A stretch of DNA of 64,000 bases from positions 62,001 to 126,000 of the forward strand of contig NZ_FQYI01000004.1 in assembly GCF_900141665.1 (NCBI RefSeq), written 5' to 3'. The translations under genes were made by a program, and so were the position numbers. The notes under the pieces were generated by a model. That model searched no databases, was not told the origin of the DNA, and was given only the letters and a program-made list of their open reading frames with translations. Below are positions 42,569-51,359 of this stretch, piece by piece; within the stretch, counting starts at the first letter, position 1, and each line of letters opens with the position of its first letter. Source of the stretch: Cruoricaptor ignavus (GTDB lineage Bacteria > Bacteroidota > Bacteroidia > Flavobacteriales > Weeksellaceae).

Positions 42569-43698
42569 TACTGAGCGTTGTTTTGCCACGGTTTTACAAT
42601 CCAGTCTTGTGCCTGCGGCTCAAAATTATTTCGTTGAATAGCTGCCTTCAGTTTTCTGTGGTTCCCATTGAGGAAGATGGTTTTTTTGCCAATCGCTGCG
42701 TTCACCTTTTTTAGCACATTTTCCGGCGTGTAATGCCTGCTGTAATATTCCAGCACATTGCGGCGCATATTAGAATAATCATCTTGGCTCATCCTGAAAA
42801 TTTCATCAAGTTTTTTGAACAAATCAGCTTCATCTTCAAAGATAACCGCATTTTCTAAATGCCTTAGTTCAGGATATACAACCCTTGCATATTCTGCCTG
42901 CAGAACGGGAACCGTTCCTACTGAGATCGCTTCCGCAAAATTATGGCACAGCGGAACAATTACACCGGGACAACAGAGGAAAAATCGAAAGTGCGACAGC
43001 GTTTCCCGCACCTTTTCTATGGGCACCATATACTGCTCCTTGATGGCAAAAATAAGCTTTCCATCTGGCTTTGCGCTTATCAGCTGATTTAATTGCGATT
43101 GGCTCTTTACGCTGATAAAGTTTTCCTGTGGCTGCAGGATTTCCAAGATCTGCATCCTGCCTAAAATATCGAACGGCGTTTTTTCTATATCACGGTAAGC
43201 CTCATCATCGAAATTTCCGTAAAAAAATACCGAGTTTATGCGGTGTTTTTCCGTGTCAATTTTTTCGTTCCAAAGGTTTTGGTGATACATCAGCGGATGA
43301 AAATTCATCGGCAAGTGGAAGCCGCTTTCTGAGCGCCTGGCAAAATGATCGGCGAAATAATCAGCGCTGAAATCATCATCCCTCAGTAAAATGGCTTCGC
43401 TGCTTTTGGGCGGGTTTTTTATGGAAAGGAAATCTTTCTCTTTTAAAATTAGCGAAAGATAGGGCTCGCCGTTTCTCAAGTTGCGGAATTTTTGGAAGCC
43501 CATCGGATAATATATTGTATACCCGGCGATTTTATAAAATTTCAGCAACAGGTAAAAATAGCGGTGGTAAATGTTTGGGTTTTCAAATTGTACCAGTAGC
43601 TGTTTCACCGTAGCTCCCTGCGGTTTCATTTTTAGCCGAAGGAAGGTGGCGGCATCTTTCATCAGGGTTTGGATCTGCCTTAATCTTCGTTTTGTCAT
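42568..43698 (-). CDS. Exostosin-like glycosyltransferase (GT47-related)
   Basis: 376 residues. The C-terminal domain has FRFFLCCPGVIVPLCHNFAEAISVGTVPVLQAEY (described in pieces: FFLCCPG then HNFAEAISVGTVPV), the exostosin-type donor-binding pattern in which a conserved carboxylate lies in the EA(I/L)xxGxxPV segment. The N-terminal half has no recognised motif. Exostosin-like proteins transfer hexuronic acid or amino sugars in animals and various sugars in bacteria. It overlaps the GT2 genes on both sides (ATGA, TAATG), so all three are translated from one message. Confidence 0.68.
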   Translation of the reverse strand: MTKRRLRQIQTLMKDAATFLRLKMKPQGATVKQLLVQFENPNIYHRYFYLLLKFYKIAGYTIYYPMGFQKFRNLRNGEPYLSLILKEKDFLSIKNPPKSSEAILLRDDDFSADYFADHFARRSESGFHLPMNFHPLMYHQNLWNEKIDTEKHRINSVFFYGNFDDEAYRDIEKTPFDILGRMQILEILQPQENFISVKSQSQLNQLISAKPDGKLIFAIKEQYMVPIEKVRETLSHFRFFLCCPGVIVPLCHNFAEAISVGTVPVLQAEYARVVYPELRHLENAVIFEDEADLFKKLDEIFRMSQDDYSNMRRNVLEYYSRHYTPENVLKKVNAAIGKKTIFLNGNHRKLKAAIQRNNFEPQAQDWIVKPWQNNAQ

Positions 43699-44636
43699 AA
43701 ATGTTTTTTTAAGGCGTGGAAGCGGTATCTCGTCCGCAAAAGTTGCGGATGCAGAATTGATTGGTATGCAAAGTAAAGAACTTTGCTCAGCCCTTTTTTG
43801 TTTGCAGCGGTGAAAGTGAGGTACCGCAGCTTTATGTGGTTTTTTACTTCTTCTGGCAGATCCTTCTCGCTCAAAGTCCAGCTGTAGAGCGACTGGTACA
43901 GTTTCAGAATATTCTGGTAAAAGGCTGTGGAATATTGCCTGATCTTCGTAATCCTGTTATCATCGTGCACGCCGCGTATTGCCACGGCTTCGTCGATAAT
44001 GCCTGTTTTCAGGATGAGTTTATGGGAAAGTTTTACGATGAAATCCCTGTCCTGATGAAGTTTCAGGCTATCATTAAATTTCAGCCCGCACTGCCGCAGT
44101 TTTTCACTCCTGATTGTTAAGGTATCAAGATGAAAGAAACTACCGAAACCTTCCTTTACACCGGTAATGCCAAGCAGAACATCCTTGCCTTCGGCAGCAT
44201 ACTTCACCGTGGTGAGTTTATTATGCTTGAATTTTTCGGAAAATTCCTCCCTGCCTTTTTCGGTGAGAAATTCAGTTCCGATGGCGCCAAACACACCGTC
44301 GATATTTTCGTTTTTAAAAATTTCCCGCTCTGCATCAAACCTGTTGGGAAGGTAGTAATCATCGGCATCCAGAAAGGCGATGAATTCCTGTGATGCCTTT
44401 TGCAGCCCAAGATTTCGTGTAGCTCCTGCCCCGTGATTTTGCTTATCGGGATGCTGAAAAAGTTTTATGCGTTCGTCTTTATTCAGAAGATTTTGGCAAA
44501 CTTCCAGCGAATTATCGGGCGAGCCATCTTCTACGAGCAGCACCTCCTTCACTTGCGGAAACTGCAGCGCAGAAGCCACCGCCTTTTCCAGAAAGCGCTC
44601 AGCGTTATAGACAGGGATGATGACGGAGATGTTCAT
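43695..44636 (-). CDS. Glycosyltransferase family 2 (paralogue B)
   Basis: 313 residues: ISVIIPVYNAERFLEKAVAS, LLVEDGSPDNSLEVC, NHGAGATRNLGLQKA, DXD FLDADDYYLPNRF (about 92), and LHQDRDFIVKLSHKLIL. Nearly every motif of the gene at 41627 is repeated, so the pair arose by duplication. It is the first glycosyltransferase after the RelE-like toxin, 12 bases downstream, and could be read from the toxin-antitoxin promoter. Confidence 0.87.
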   Translation of the reverse strand: MNISVIIPVYNAERFLEKAVASALQFPQVKEVLLVEDGSPDNSLEVCQNLLNKDERIKLFQHPDKQNHGAGATRNLGLQKASQEFIAFLDADDYYLPNRFDAEREIFKNENIDGVFGAIGTEFLTEKGREEFSEKFKHNKLTTVKYAAEGKDVLLGITGVKEGFGSFFHLDTLTIRSEKLRQCGLKFNDSLKLHQDRDFIVKLSHKLILKTGIIDEAVAIRGVHDDNRITKIRQYSTAFYQNILKLYQSLYSWTLSEKDLPEEVKNHIKLRYLTFTAANKKGLSKVLYFAYQSILHPQLLRTRYRFHALKKHL

Positions 44637-44648
44637 TGAAAGAAAAAT

Positions 44649-44915
44649 TTAAGGAAAGAGTTTGTAGATGTCATTCCGCTTGGCAAGTCTGGCAAGTTCG
44701 ATTTTGTTTTCTGACTTATAAAATCCCACACGGTAGTTGCCAAAACGCCAGCGGTACGCTGAAGTGTGTCCTTTCATTTTTCTAATGTTTTCAATGCTTT
44801 CCAAGCTATCGGAATTCTCAATATTTGTGATTAATTCTTGCAGCTTTCCCTTGAGCTTTTTATCGTTAATCTTTTTAATATCCTGCAGAAAACTTCGTAA
44901 AAAGACCACTTCCAT
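44649..44915 (-). CDS. RelE/ParE-family toxin
   Basis: 88 residues of the RelE/ParE fold: FLRSFLQDIKKINDKKLKGKLQELI, MKGHTSAYRWRFGNYRVGFYKSENKIELARLAKRNDIYKLFP. The basic YRWRFGNYRVGF core and terminal KRNDIYK are typical of YoeB/RelE-like ribosome-dependent endoribonucleases or of ParE-type gyrase poisons; the sequence alone does not decide. The stop of the antitoxin overlaps its start by one base. It forms a two-gene module inside the polysaccharide operon. Confidence 0.85.
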   Translation of the reverse strand: MEVVFLRSFLQDIKKINDKKLKGKLQELITNIENSDSLESIENIRKMKGHTSAYRWRFGNYRVGFYKSENKIELARLAKRNDIYKLFP

Positions 44916-45163
44916 CAGTTCAGCGCATCCAGAATTTCTTCGCGACTCACGGTATCGGTTCTGTCCGCCTGCTGCATTAGAAGAAGCAAGCCCAGGTCTT
45001 CTTTTTCTTCATCGCTCAGGGACTGCTGCCTTTCTTTTTCACGATTGTCCACATAGGATTTAACGGCTTTTTCCATCAAAGCTTTCACGCTCAGGTTTTC
45101 AAACGCCGAAATAATTTTCAGCTTTGTAAGCAAGCTTTCGTCTATGTCGATATTTTTTCTCAT
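44915..45163 (-). CDS. Antitoxin of the RelE-like module (ribbon-helix-helix-like N-terminus)
   Basis: 82 residues from the ATG at 45163; the longer frame overlaps the -7 box and is rejected. The N-terminus (MRKNIDIDESLLTKLKIISAFENLSVKALMEKAV) looks like a short RHH DNA-binding domain. The C-terminus is acidic and helical (SLSDEEKEDLGLLLLMQQAD), suited to wrapping the toxin. A -7 box and an 18-bp palindrome lie directly upstream, fitting autorepression. Confidence 0.78.
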   Translation of the reverse strand: MRKNIDIDESLLTKLKIISAFENLSVKALMEKAVKSYVDNREKERQQSLSDEEKEDLGLLLLMQQADRTDTVSREEILDALN

Positions 45164-45177
45164 ACACAAACTTTCAG

Positions 45178-45203
45178 CAAAGATATATAATGTATACAAT
45201 ATA
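45178..45203 (-). promoter_or_regulatory. Toxin-antitoxin promoter with abutting palindromic operator
   Basis: Minus-strand TATCTTTG (45185-45178) is the -7 box. Immediately upstream, 45186-45203 reads TATAATGTATACAATATA on the plus strand, a palindrome centred on GTATAC with one mismatch per arm. A repressor bound there would overlap RNA polymerase. It falls in the 48-base gap between the asparagine-synthase stop and the antitoxin ATG. Confidence 0.6.
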
Positions 45204-45211
45204 CGCCGTGG

Positions 45212-47002
45212 TTATTTGGTTCCAAAGCTGTTCGCCCAAATTCCCAGCTGCAGAAGGTTCCAGTGCTGTTTGCCGCCGTTTAAAAACTGCTGGGCAGCGT
45301 TGTAATCTACTAAATCATAAACTTTGTTCTGCTTACTTCCCAGAATTTCATTGCTGAGAATTTTCATTGAATCTGTATTCAGCCAGGCAGAAACCGAGGA
45401 ACCGAAGCCCTGCTTTCTGCGTTGGCGGATGCCTTCCGTCCAGTATTCCCCCACCGCTTCGCGAAGGATTATTTTATCATTCTCACCGTCAATCTTCAGG
45501 TTTTCAGGCAGCGAAATGCAGAATTCTGCAAATTCTTTATCCAGAAAGGGTGTGCGCACTTCCAGTGAATTGGCCATTGCCATCCGGTCGGATTTTACCA
45601 GCATATTCCCTGGTACATATTTTTCCAAGTCGGTCCGCATAATGTCATTCAGCGAATCAGGATGGGCGGTGAAGCTATAGGCCTGCCGGTATTTTGCATT
45701 AATGCCCAGCGCTTCGATTTCCGAAGCGGCAAAATAATTCCGCACAAAGTTCTGGTGGAAATCCAGAATGCTGCTGTACTCAAGATTTTTTTGCGTAATG
45801 AAAGAAGTCGTTCTAAATTTCGACCAGAGTTTCAGTCCGAATTTTGCGACAATGTTTCTATAGCTGAAATGGCTCCTCAGCTGATGTTCCACCCTGTAGA
45901 AATCGTAGCCGCCGAAGAGCTCATCGCCCACATCTCCCGCAAGAATTACCGTGAGGTACCTGGCTGCCGCTTCGCTGATGTGGAACTGCGGCGTGTAGCT
46001 CATATCGGAAAAAGGCTCGTCCAGGAATTTTGCCGCCCGCAGAATTTCTTTGGCAATATCGCCGCGGTTTTCGTGGATTTCTATATGTTTCGTTTTGTAT
46101 TTATCGGCAATTTCCCGGGCAAATTTCAGCTCGCTTCTTTCGCCTTCGTAGCCGAAACTTATCGTGGTTTGCTTTGGTAAAAATTCGTTCACCATTGCAA
46201 CAATCGTGGAAGAATCCAGCCCACCGCTCAGAAAGCTGCCGACTTCCACATCGGCTACCAGCTGTTTCTTTACTGCGTTTTTCAGCAGGTGTGTGAATTC
46301 TTCCTTCGCTTCGGCAAGTGAAATTTGCCCGTCGTTTTTCGGTAAGGAATAGTAGCGCTTCAGCGAAACTTTGCCTTCCCTGAAAATTAAAAAATGTGCG
46401 GGCGGAATTACGGAAATGTTTTTGTAAATGCTTTGCTGTGCGCTTACATAGCCATATTTCAGAAAGTGATAAAGGGCATCTGGACTGATTTCCGGCTGCA
46501 CCAATCCGGAAGCTAAAATCGCCTTGATTTCTGATGCGAAGAGGAATTCCCCATTTTTTCCGAAGGCGTAATAAAAGGGTTTTTCGCCGAAGCGGTCTCT
46601 TGCGCAGAAGAGTTCCTGTCGTGCCTCATCCCAGATTGCGAAAGCAAACATCCCGGGAAGTTCGTTCAGCATTTCGCTAGCTTTCTCCTGGTACATCGCC
46701 AGTATTACTTCTGTATCCGTGCTGCTTTTGTACGGGTAGCCGTATTTTTTCTTCAGTTCCTGGTAGCCGTAGATTTCCCCGTTGAACACGATGCATTCCT
46801 TCTTGGAAGCGGAAAACATTGGCTGTGCGCCGCTTTCAGAAAGGTCCACAATGGAAAGCCTGCGGTGCCCCAGGGCTGCATTCTGGAAGAACTGGAAACC
46901 TTCAGCATCGGGACCGCGATGCGCAATGCTGTCGGTCATCCGTTTCAGATGCTCTCTGTAATTTTCTGCATTTGGTGTGATGATGCCTGCTATTCCGCAC
47001 AT
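45212..47002 (-). CDS. asnB: Asparagine synthase (glutamine-hydrolysing) homologue
   Basis: 596 residues. The class II glutaminase domain starts MCGIAG (nucleophile Cys2) and has HRGPDAEG, RLSIVDLSESGAQP and FNGEIYGYQEL. The synthetase domain has the PP-loop SFLSGGLDSSTIVAM (about 265) and FHISEAAARYLTVILAGDVGDELFGGYDFY. Homologues are frequent in O-antigen and capsule loci, where they are thought to make amides of uronic acids or other acids rather than free asparagine. With two uronate-forming dehydrogenases in the locus, amidation of a sugar acid is plausible. The gene lies 4 bases after the preceding glycosyltransferase. Confidence 0.85.
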   Translation of the reverse strand: MCGIAGIITPNAENYREHLKRMTDSIAHRGPDAEGFQFFQNAALGHRRLSIVDLSESGAQPMFSASKKECIVFNGEIYGYQELKKKYGYPYKSSTDTEVILAMYQEKASEMLNELPGMFAFAIWDEARQELFCARDRFGEKPFYYAFGKNGEFLFASEIKAILASGLVQPEISPDALYHFLKYGYVSAQQSIYKNISVIPPAHFLIFREGKVSLKRYYSLPKNDGQISLAEAKEEFTHLLKNAVKKQLVADVEVGSFLSGGLDSSTIVAMVNEFLPKQTTISFGYEGERSELKFAREIADKYKTKHIEIHENRGDIAKEILRAAKFLDEPFSDMSYTPQFHISEAAARYLTVILAGDVGDELFGGYDFYRVEHQLRSHFSYRNIVAKFGLKLWSKFRTTSFITQKNLEYSSILDFHQNFVRNYFAASEIEALGINAKYRQAYSFTAHPDSLNDIMRTDLEKYVPGNMLVKSDRMAMANSLEVRTPFLDKEFAEFCISLPENLKIDGENDKIILREAVGEYWTEGIRQRRKQGFGSSVSAWLNTDSMKILSNEILGSKQNKVYDLVDYNAAQQFLNGGKQHWNLLQLGIWANSFGTK

Positions 47003-47005
47003 AGA

Positions 47006-47977
47006 TTATTGATTATATCTCAAAAAAACTTCGTTAAACTTCTTCATCACGGTTTCCGGCAAAAATTTTTTAAAACGGTGGGCTGCGTTTTTCGTTAAAT
47101 CCGCATCCAGCAGTATTTCCTGTAGGCTGCGCTTGTCGGTATAGTAGTGCGCCTCCTCGCCAAGCTCCATTATGTGCGCTTTTTCCGGCGCACCGGCAAA
47201 GGTAATCACAGGCTTGCCCATCAGCGCAAATTCCGCCACGGTAATGCCGAAGGTTTCGCCGCGCTCTCTGGCGTGAAGCAGTGCGTCGCAGGTGTTGATG
47301 AATTTCACCTTTTGCAGCATATCCGATGAAGGCGGCAGGAAGATGATGTTTTTCGGCAGGCTACTCCACCAGGATTTTTTCACGAAAGGGCTTACGCCCA
47401 TAAAGATGAAGAAAATATCGCGGTACTTCCTCGCGGTTTTCTCCACCACTTCCTGCGCAAATTTTATGTTGAAGCTTGCGGCGCCGCCGTAATAGCCGAA
47501 TACTTTGGCATTCTGCGGTATGTTCAGTTCGCTTCGCAAGTTTTCGTCCGTACTTAGCGGGATGTTCACCATATGCGGTACGAAGGGTGCTTTGCCACCA
47601 GTCATCACCTGAGACAGCCATTCCGAAACATAGGCGTACACATCGCCGTGCGGCTCGTAATATTTGAAAACCGTGTGCACGGCGCTTCGGCATTCTTTGG
47701 TGTCGATGCCGTCGATATTACCGTTTTTAATATTGTAGAACAGGTCGAAATTTCCTTTGCGGATGAAGCCGTCAATTTCATTCGGGTCAGAATATTCGAG
47801 AACTTCGAAGCGTTTTTTGAATTTTTCGATGCCGGCAGGATGATTGGTGGGCAGGGTCTTGTTGTAGATAATGACGGCCTGATGCCCAAAGAATTCTTCA
47901 CTGAAATGTGCATAATCGTACAGCGCGGTAGATTGCCCGCGGTAGTTCAGCTCGTTCTCGTGAAAAAGGATTTTCAT
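47006..47977 (-). CDS. Glycosyltransferase, GT-B (family 4-like)
   Basis: 323 residues. The N-terminal part starts MKILFHENELNYRGQSTALYDYAHF. The C-terminal domain has VFGYYGGAASFNIKFAQEVV, then RERGETFGITVAEFALMGKPVITF with the EX7E-type pair (E..TFGITVAE, about 245). The fold is family-4-like though the N-domain is divergent. The donor is unknown. It lies between the asparagine-synthase homologue and a family 2 transferase. Confidence 0.72.
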   Translation of the reverse strand: MKILFHENELNYRGQSTALYDYAHFSEEFFGHQAVIIYNKTLPTNHPAGIEKFKKRFEVLEYSDPNEIDGFIRKGNFDLFYNIKNGNIDGIDTKECRSAVHTVFKYYEPHGDVYAYVSEWLSQVMTGGKAPFVPHMVNIPLSTDENLRSELNIPQNAKVFGYYGGAASFNIKFAQEVVEKTARKYRDIFFIFMGVSPFVKKSWWSSLPKNIIFLPPSSDMLQKVKFINTCDALLHARERGETFGITVAEFALMGKPVITFAGAPEKAHIMELGEEAHYYTDKRSLQEILLDADLTKNAAHRFKKFLPETVMKKFNEVFLRYNQ

Positions 47978-47981
47978 ATTT

Positions 47982-48773
47982 CTACAAATTCAATAGTCGC
48001 CTGATTCGTTTTTTAATTCTCGCCAAAATGCGCGGCGTAGGATATTTCTTCAAATCGTTGTGCATAAACAAGCCTTCGCCCTGTGCAATTTTAAAATCTT
48101 GCTGTACCCACCACGGTGCGATGATTCTTTCAAACTGCACGCCCTCTCCTGCAAAGGGCGCAATTTTCTGCAAAAATAATTCTTTCCGCATCAGGAAGGG
48201 ATTGTTCGTCCAGTTGGCCCAGCGGGATGTAGTTACAAAAAATTTTCCTTTCTTCTGGATTTTATCCGGAAATTGCTCGGCGGGATCCAGCCAGTGTAGC
48301 GATTCAAGCAAGTGCGGTGAAGATACTTTGTGCCAGTCGTCGTAATAATTCAGCTCGTTGCCTTTGTGCCTGATGGAATATAGCGGATGCCCGGGCTTTT
48401 TCCGGCTCCTGAAACGGATGATGTGAAAGCCGTTATTCAGAAGTTCCAGGCCTTCGCTGAGTTCTGCGGAAAGTGTTTCGCGGTTTTCCACCAGCTCCCA
48501 ATCGTTCTCCAGGAAAAGGAAATGTTCGTATCCTGCATTTTCTGCAAGCCTGATGATTCCTTTGCCTATGCCGATGTTTTCTTTCAGGCTGATGAATTTC
48601 ACACCGAATTTCTCCGCCAGTTTTTCATCGTGTGTGCTGCCTTCCTGAAAGAGGATGGTGATGTCGTCCGACAGATCCAGAAGCCCGTGTTTTCGGTAGG
48701 ATTTCAGGGAATTTTCTAGAGATATGCGGTTATCCCAAGAAAGGATGCAGATGCTGATGGGAAGTTTTTCCAT
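47982..48773 (-). CDS. Glycosyltransferase family 2-like protein
   Basis: 263 residues: ISICILSWDNRISLENSLKS at the N-terminus, ENIGIGKGIIRLAENAGYEHF, and a metal-site equivalent FLFLENDWELV (about 88) in which the usual DXD appears as END. The C-terminal half has WANWTNNPFLMRKELFL. The GT-A fold is likely but the donor site is atypical. The start overlaps the upstream stop by one base. Confidence 0.7.
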   Translation of the reverse strand: MEKLPISICILSWDNRISLENSLKSYRKHGLLDLSDDITILFQEGSTHDEKLAEKFGVKFISLKENIGIGKGIIRLAENAGYEHFLFLENDWELVENRETLSAELSEGLELLNNGFHIIRFRSRKKPGHPLYSIRHKGNELNYYDDWHKVSSPHLLESLHWLDPAEQFPDKIQKKGKFFVTTSRWANWTNNPFLMRKELFLQKIAPFAGEGVQFERIIAPWWVQQDFKIAQGEGLFMHNDLKKYPTPRILARIKKRIRRLLNL

Positions 48774-49720
48774 TACAGTTTTAGAAAAGCGTGCGGATCG
48801 GTTTCAGATATTTTGCGCAATTTCGCGAATTTGTTCATCTGCGGTCTCAGCTTTTTATACACTTCAGCATAGATGTCACTTTCATACCTTTTCCCTTTTA
48901 GTAAAAGTTTAATGACATCGTTTCGGAACTCCTTTTTTGCTGTATTTATATCAAAACTAAAATTAGGGTCTAGATATCTTGTTTCCGTCCTAAGCCGTAA
49001 TCCATCGGCAGTGTCTTTTCGTATTTTTTCTGCCGATCTGCTTTCATCGATCAGCGGTCTTGCATCGTGCACAACTTTGGAATGTGTGGTGAAAAAGACT
49101 TTCAGACCGTGAAAATGCACCCTGTTCACATAATCGTGATCCTCAGCGCCGTGGAAAAAGTAAGGATTAAAGCCGCCCACATTTTCAATCGTAGTTTTAG
49201 GGAGCAGCCAGTGCGCAGCATTGATGAATTTTGAGGGATAAGTATTTTCAGGCCGGTTAAAAAATAGGTCGGAAAGTACCCTGGTTGAAGTGCTTTCTCT
49301 CGCCAAATACATTTCAAAATGTGGGTCCAGCCGCAATTCGCTACCATCCAGATGCATCGGGCTCAGTATCCCGATTTCTTCTTTGTGAGGATGGTTTTCG
49401 TAAACCTCCAGCAGCTTTTCAAACGAATCTTCAAAAATCCAGGCATCCTGGTTCATCAGGTAGAAAAATTCTGCGCCCTGCCGGTAAGCCTTTTCAATGC
49501 CGATGTTGTTCGCCTTCCCGAAGCCAAGATTTTCCTCGGATTGTATGAACTCTACCTCTGGGAAATTATTTTTAATAAAATCCTGCGTGCCATCCGTAGA
49601 GCCATTATCCACCACGATGATTTTCACCGGCAGCGAACTGCGGCGCAAACTGCCGAAGCACCGCTCTGCCCACTTCATAGCGTTGTAAGTAGCAATGATG
49701 ACGAAGAAGTTAGCTTTCAT
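48773..49720 (-). CDS. Glycosyltransferase family 2 (rhamnosyltransferase-like)
   Basis: 315 residues: VIIATYNAMKWAERCFGSL, VVDNGSTDGTQDFI, EENLGFGKANNIGIEKAYRQG and metal site YLMNQDAWIFE (about 95). This NQDA type and the later FFHGAEDHDYVNRVHFHGLKV are common in WbbL-like rhamnosyltransferases, though related enzymes use other sugars. It overlaps the upstream gene by 4 bases. Confidence 0.82.
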   Translation of the reverse strand: MKANFFVIIATYNAMKWAERCFGSLRRSSLPVKIIVVDNGSTDGTQDFIKNNFPEVEFIQSEENLGFGKANNIGIEKAYRQGAEFFYLMNQDAWIFEDSFEKLLEVYENHPHKEEIGILSPMHLDGSELRLDPHFEMYLARESTSTRVLSDLFFNRPENTYPSKFINAAHWLLPKTTIENVGGFNPYFFHGAEDHDYVNRVHFHGLKVFFTTHSKVVHDARPLIDESRSAEKIRKDTADGLRLRTETRYLDPNFSFDINTAKKEFRNDVIKLLLKGKRYESDIYAEVYKKLRPQMNKFAKLRKISETDPHAFLKL

Positions 49721-50529
49721 ATTTTTACTTTAAGTTTTTTCAGCACTTTGCCAGAAAGCCTTCTCAAATTCGCCAGCAAAGCATCGGTTTTTGAAACCTC
49801 CAGCATCCGTTCTCCCACAATTCCATATTCCTGCTGCGGAAAAGAGGCAAGGCGTTTCAGGCCTTTGGTTTCGTTGTTCACCATATTAAACTGATGGATC
49901 AGCTGGATATACATCGGGTTTTTATTCTCAATTGCAATCTCAGGATATTTGGCGTACACAGGGTGCTTGTCCTTTATCACGGTTTTTGCCTGCCGTGTTT
50001 TTTCTACCAGGCTTACGAAAGGGCTTCCCGCCATATAGGCTTCGCTTACTGTGGCCTTGTTTCCCGGAAGAATTGCAAGTTGCAGGCCGATCCTTAAATC
50101 AATCACGAAATCGTGCTGCGGCTGGAAATACTGCTGCACCGTTTTTACATAATCGCGATGAAGCATATCATCGTTATCAATATCGGCAGAGATGATGAAA
50201 TCCGTATTTTGGCTTTGGGCGAAATCTTCCACGAAGGCTGCCATCGCAGGGAAATCCTTTACAAAGACCGGTGTGAAGTTTGGAAATTCTTTCTTAAAAA
50301 CCTTTATTTTTTCACGGTAGAAATCGTTGGTCTGCTCATCGAAGAACACCAGCCAGACAAAGTTTTTCTCCGACTGATTTTTAAAAGACGGGAAGCAGTA
50401 TTTGCCGAAAATCTCAAAGCGGTCTCTCAGCCATTCTTCGGAAAGCGCTTTGTGGCCGGTTCTTGTGGTCGTCCAGCTTTCTGTGGGCACATTAAAGCGC
50501 GTGGTGATGATGTGGGTATAGGTGTTCAT
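49717..50529 (-). CDS. Putative rhamnosyltransferase family protein (Rhamno_transf type)
   Basis: 270 residues beginning HIITTRFNVPTESW, with LRDRFEIFGKYCFPSFKNQSEKNFVWLVFFDEQT and metal site ISADIDNDDMLHRDYV (about 118). These segments are characteristic of a GT-A-like family often annotated as putative rhamnosyl transferase. The catalytic specificity is not established for most members. It overlaps its neighbours by 4 bases on both sides. Confidence 0.72.
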   Translation of the reverse strand: MNTYTHIITTRFNVPTESWTTTRTGHKALSEEWLRDRFEIFGKYCFPSFKNQSEKNFVWLVFFDEQTNDFYREKIKVFKKEFPNFTPVFVKDFPAMAAFVEDFAQSQNTDFIISADIDNDDMLHRDYVKTVQQYFQPQHDFVIDLRIGLQLAILPGNKATVSEAYMAGSPFVSLVEKTRQAKTVIKDKHPVYAKYPEIAIENKNPMYIQLIHQFNMVNNETKGLKRLASFPQQEYGIVGERMLEVSKTDALLANLRRLSGKVLKKLKVKI

Positions 50530-51359
50530 TTAAAAAGTTTTACGATTTTATCATAAATCTTATACGGCTTGCTGCTGTAGATTTTCTCAAGTTTCTGCTC
50601 GTAAAAAAGCATCCGGCTTAGCGCTCTGTAGTAGCTTGGATAAAACTCATAAATCACATCTTTATGATTTTCAAATATCAAAATTTCAGCTCGTTTGATT
50701 CTGGCCGGATCTTTCTTGCTTAAATCGTGTGCAGATTTAGGATGCTTCCTGTAACGGTAAATCTGATAATCGATCTTTTTTACATTGCTGCTCCTATCGC
50801 GGTTTTTCGTGAAAAGCCTTATCCAGTAGTCCCAATCCTGCCTTGGCTGTCCAAGCGGCTCATCGTAGAAAACGCCTTCTGCATCTTTGCGTTGGAACAT
50901 TGAACTGGTGTGTAGCATATTTGTAAGCAGTATTTCCTTCAGCCCAAATTGCGGCGCAGAATTACTGCTTTTCGGCTCTATGCCTTCGCCGAAGGAAGTG
51001 GTGTCCGAAAACACTACTAAAAGTTCTGGGTCTTTTTCAAATTCTTCCACGGCCTCTTCCACACCTCTTGGGTTCAGCACATCGTCACCATCCAGCATCA
51101 GCAGGTACTTTCCGGTGGCGTGCCTCAGCCCGTTGTTTCTTGCGGCAGAGACTCCTGCGTTCTCCTGGTAGAAATATTTAATGCGGTCGTCTTTTTCTGC
51201 AAAAGATTTAATCACGGCTGCAGAGTTGTTCTGCGAACCATCGTCTATCACCAGGCATTCCCATTTCTCATAAGTCTGGTCTAGTACAGACTGCAAGGTT
51301 TCTCTTATGAAATTTTCCTGATTGTAGCAGGGAACTATTATTGAAACTTTTTGGGTCAT
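50526..51359 (-). CDS. Glycosyltransferase family 2
   Basis: 277 residues: VSIIVPCYNQENFIRETLQSV, CLVIDDGSQNNSAAV, YQENAGVSAARNNGLRHATG and DXD LMLDGDDVLNPRGVE (about 92), followed by QPRQDWDYWIRLFTK. Motifs are canonical for GT-A inverting transferases. It overlaps the WecE-type gene upstream by 4 bases, so it may use the dTDP-amino sugar made by that enzyme; this is inference from order only. Confidence 0.86.
   Translation of the reverse strand: MTQKVSIIVPCYNQENFIRETLQSVLDQTYEKWECLVIDDGSQNNSAAVIKSFAEKDDRIKYFYQENAGVSAARNNGLRHATGKYLLMLDGDDVLNPRGVEEAVEEFEKDPELLVVFSDTTSFGEGIEPKSSNSAPQFGLKEILLTNMLHTSSMFQRKDAEGVFYDEPLGQPRQDWDYWIRLFTKNRDRSSNVKKIDYQIYRYRKHPKSAHDLSKKDPARIKRAEILIFENHKDVIYEFYPSYYRALSRMLFYEQKLEKIYSSKPYKIYDKIVKLFK

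Noticed and set aside
44915-45199. Longer antitoxin start at 45199
   Set aside because: It would begin upstream of the -7 promoter box; the ATG at 45163 gives a typical RHH N-terminus.
45186-45203. TATAATGTATACAATATA as an E. coli-type promoter (TATAAT)
   Set aside because: The organism uses TAnnTTTG boxes, and a proper one adjoins it; the symmetry fits an operator better.
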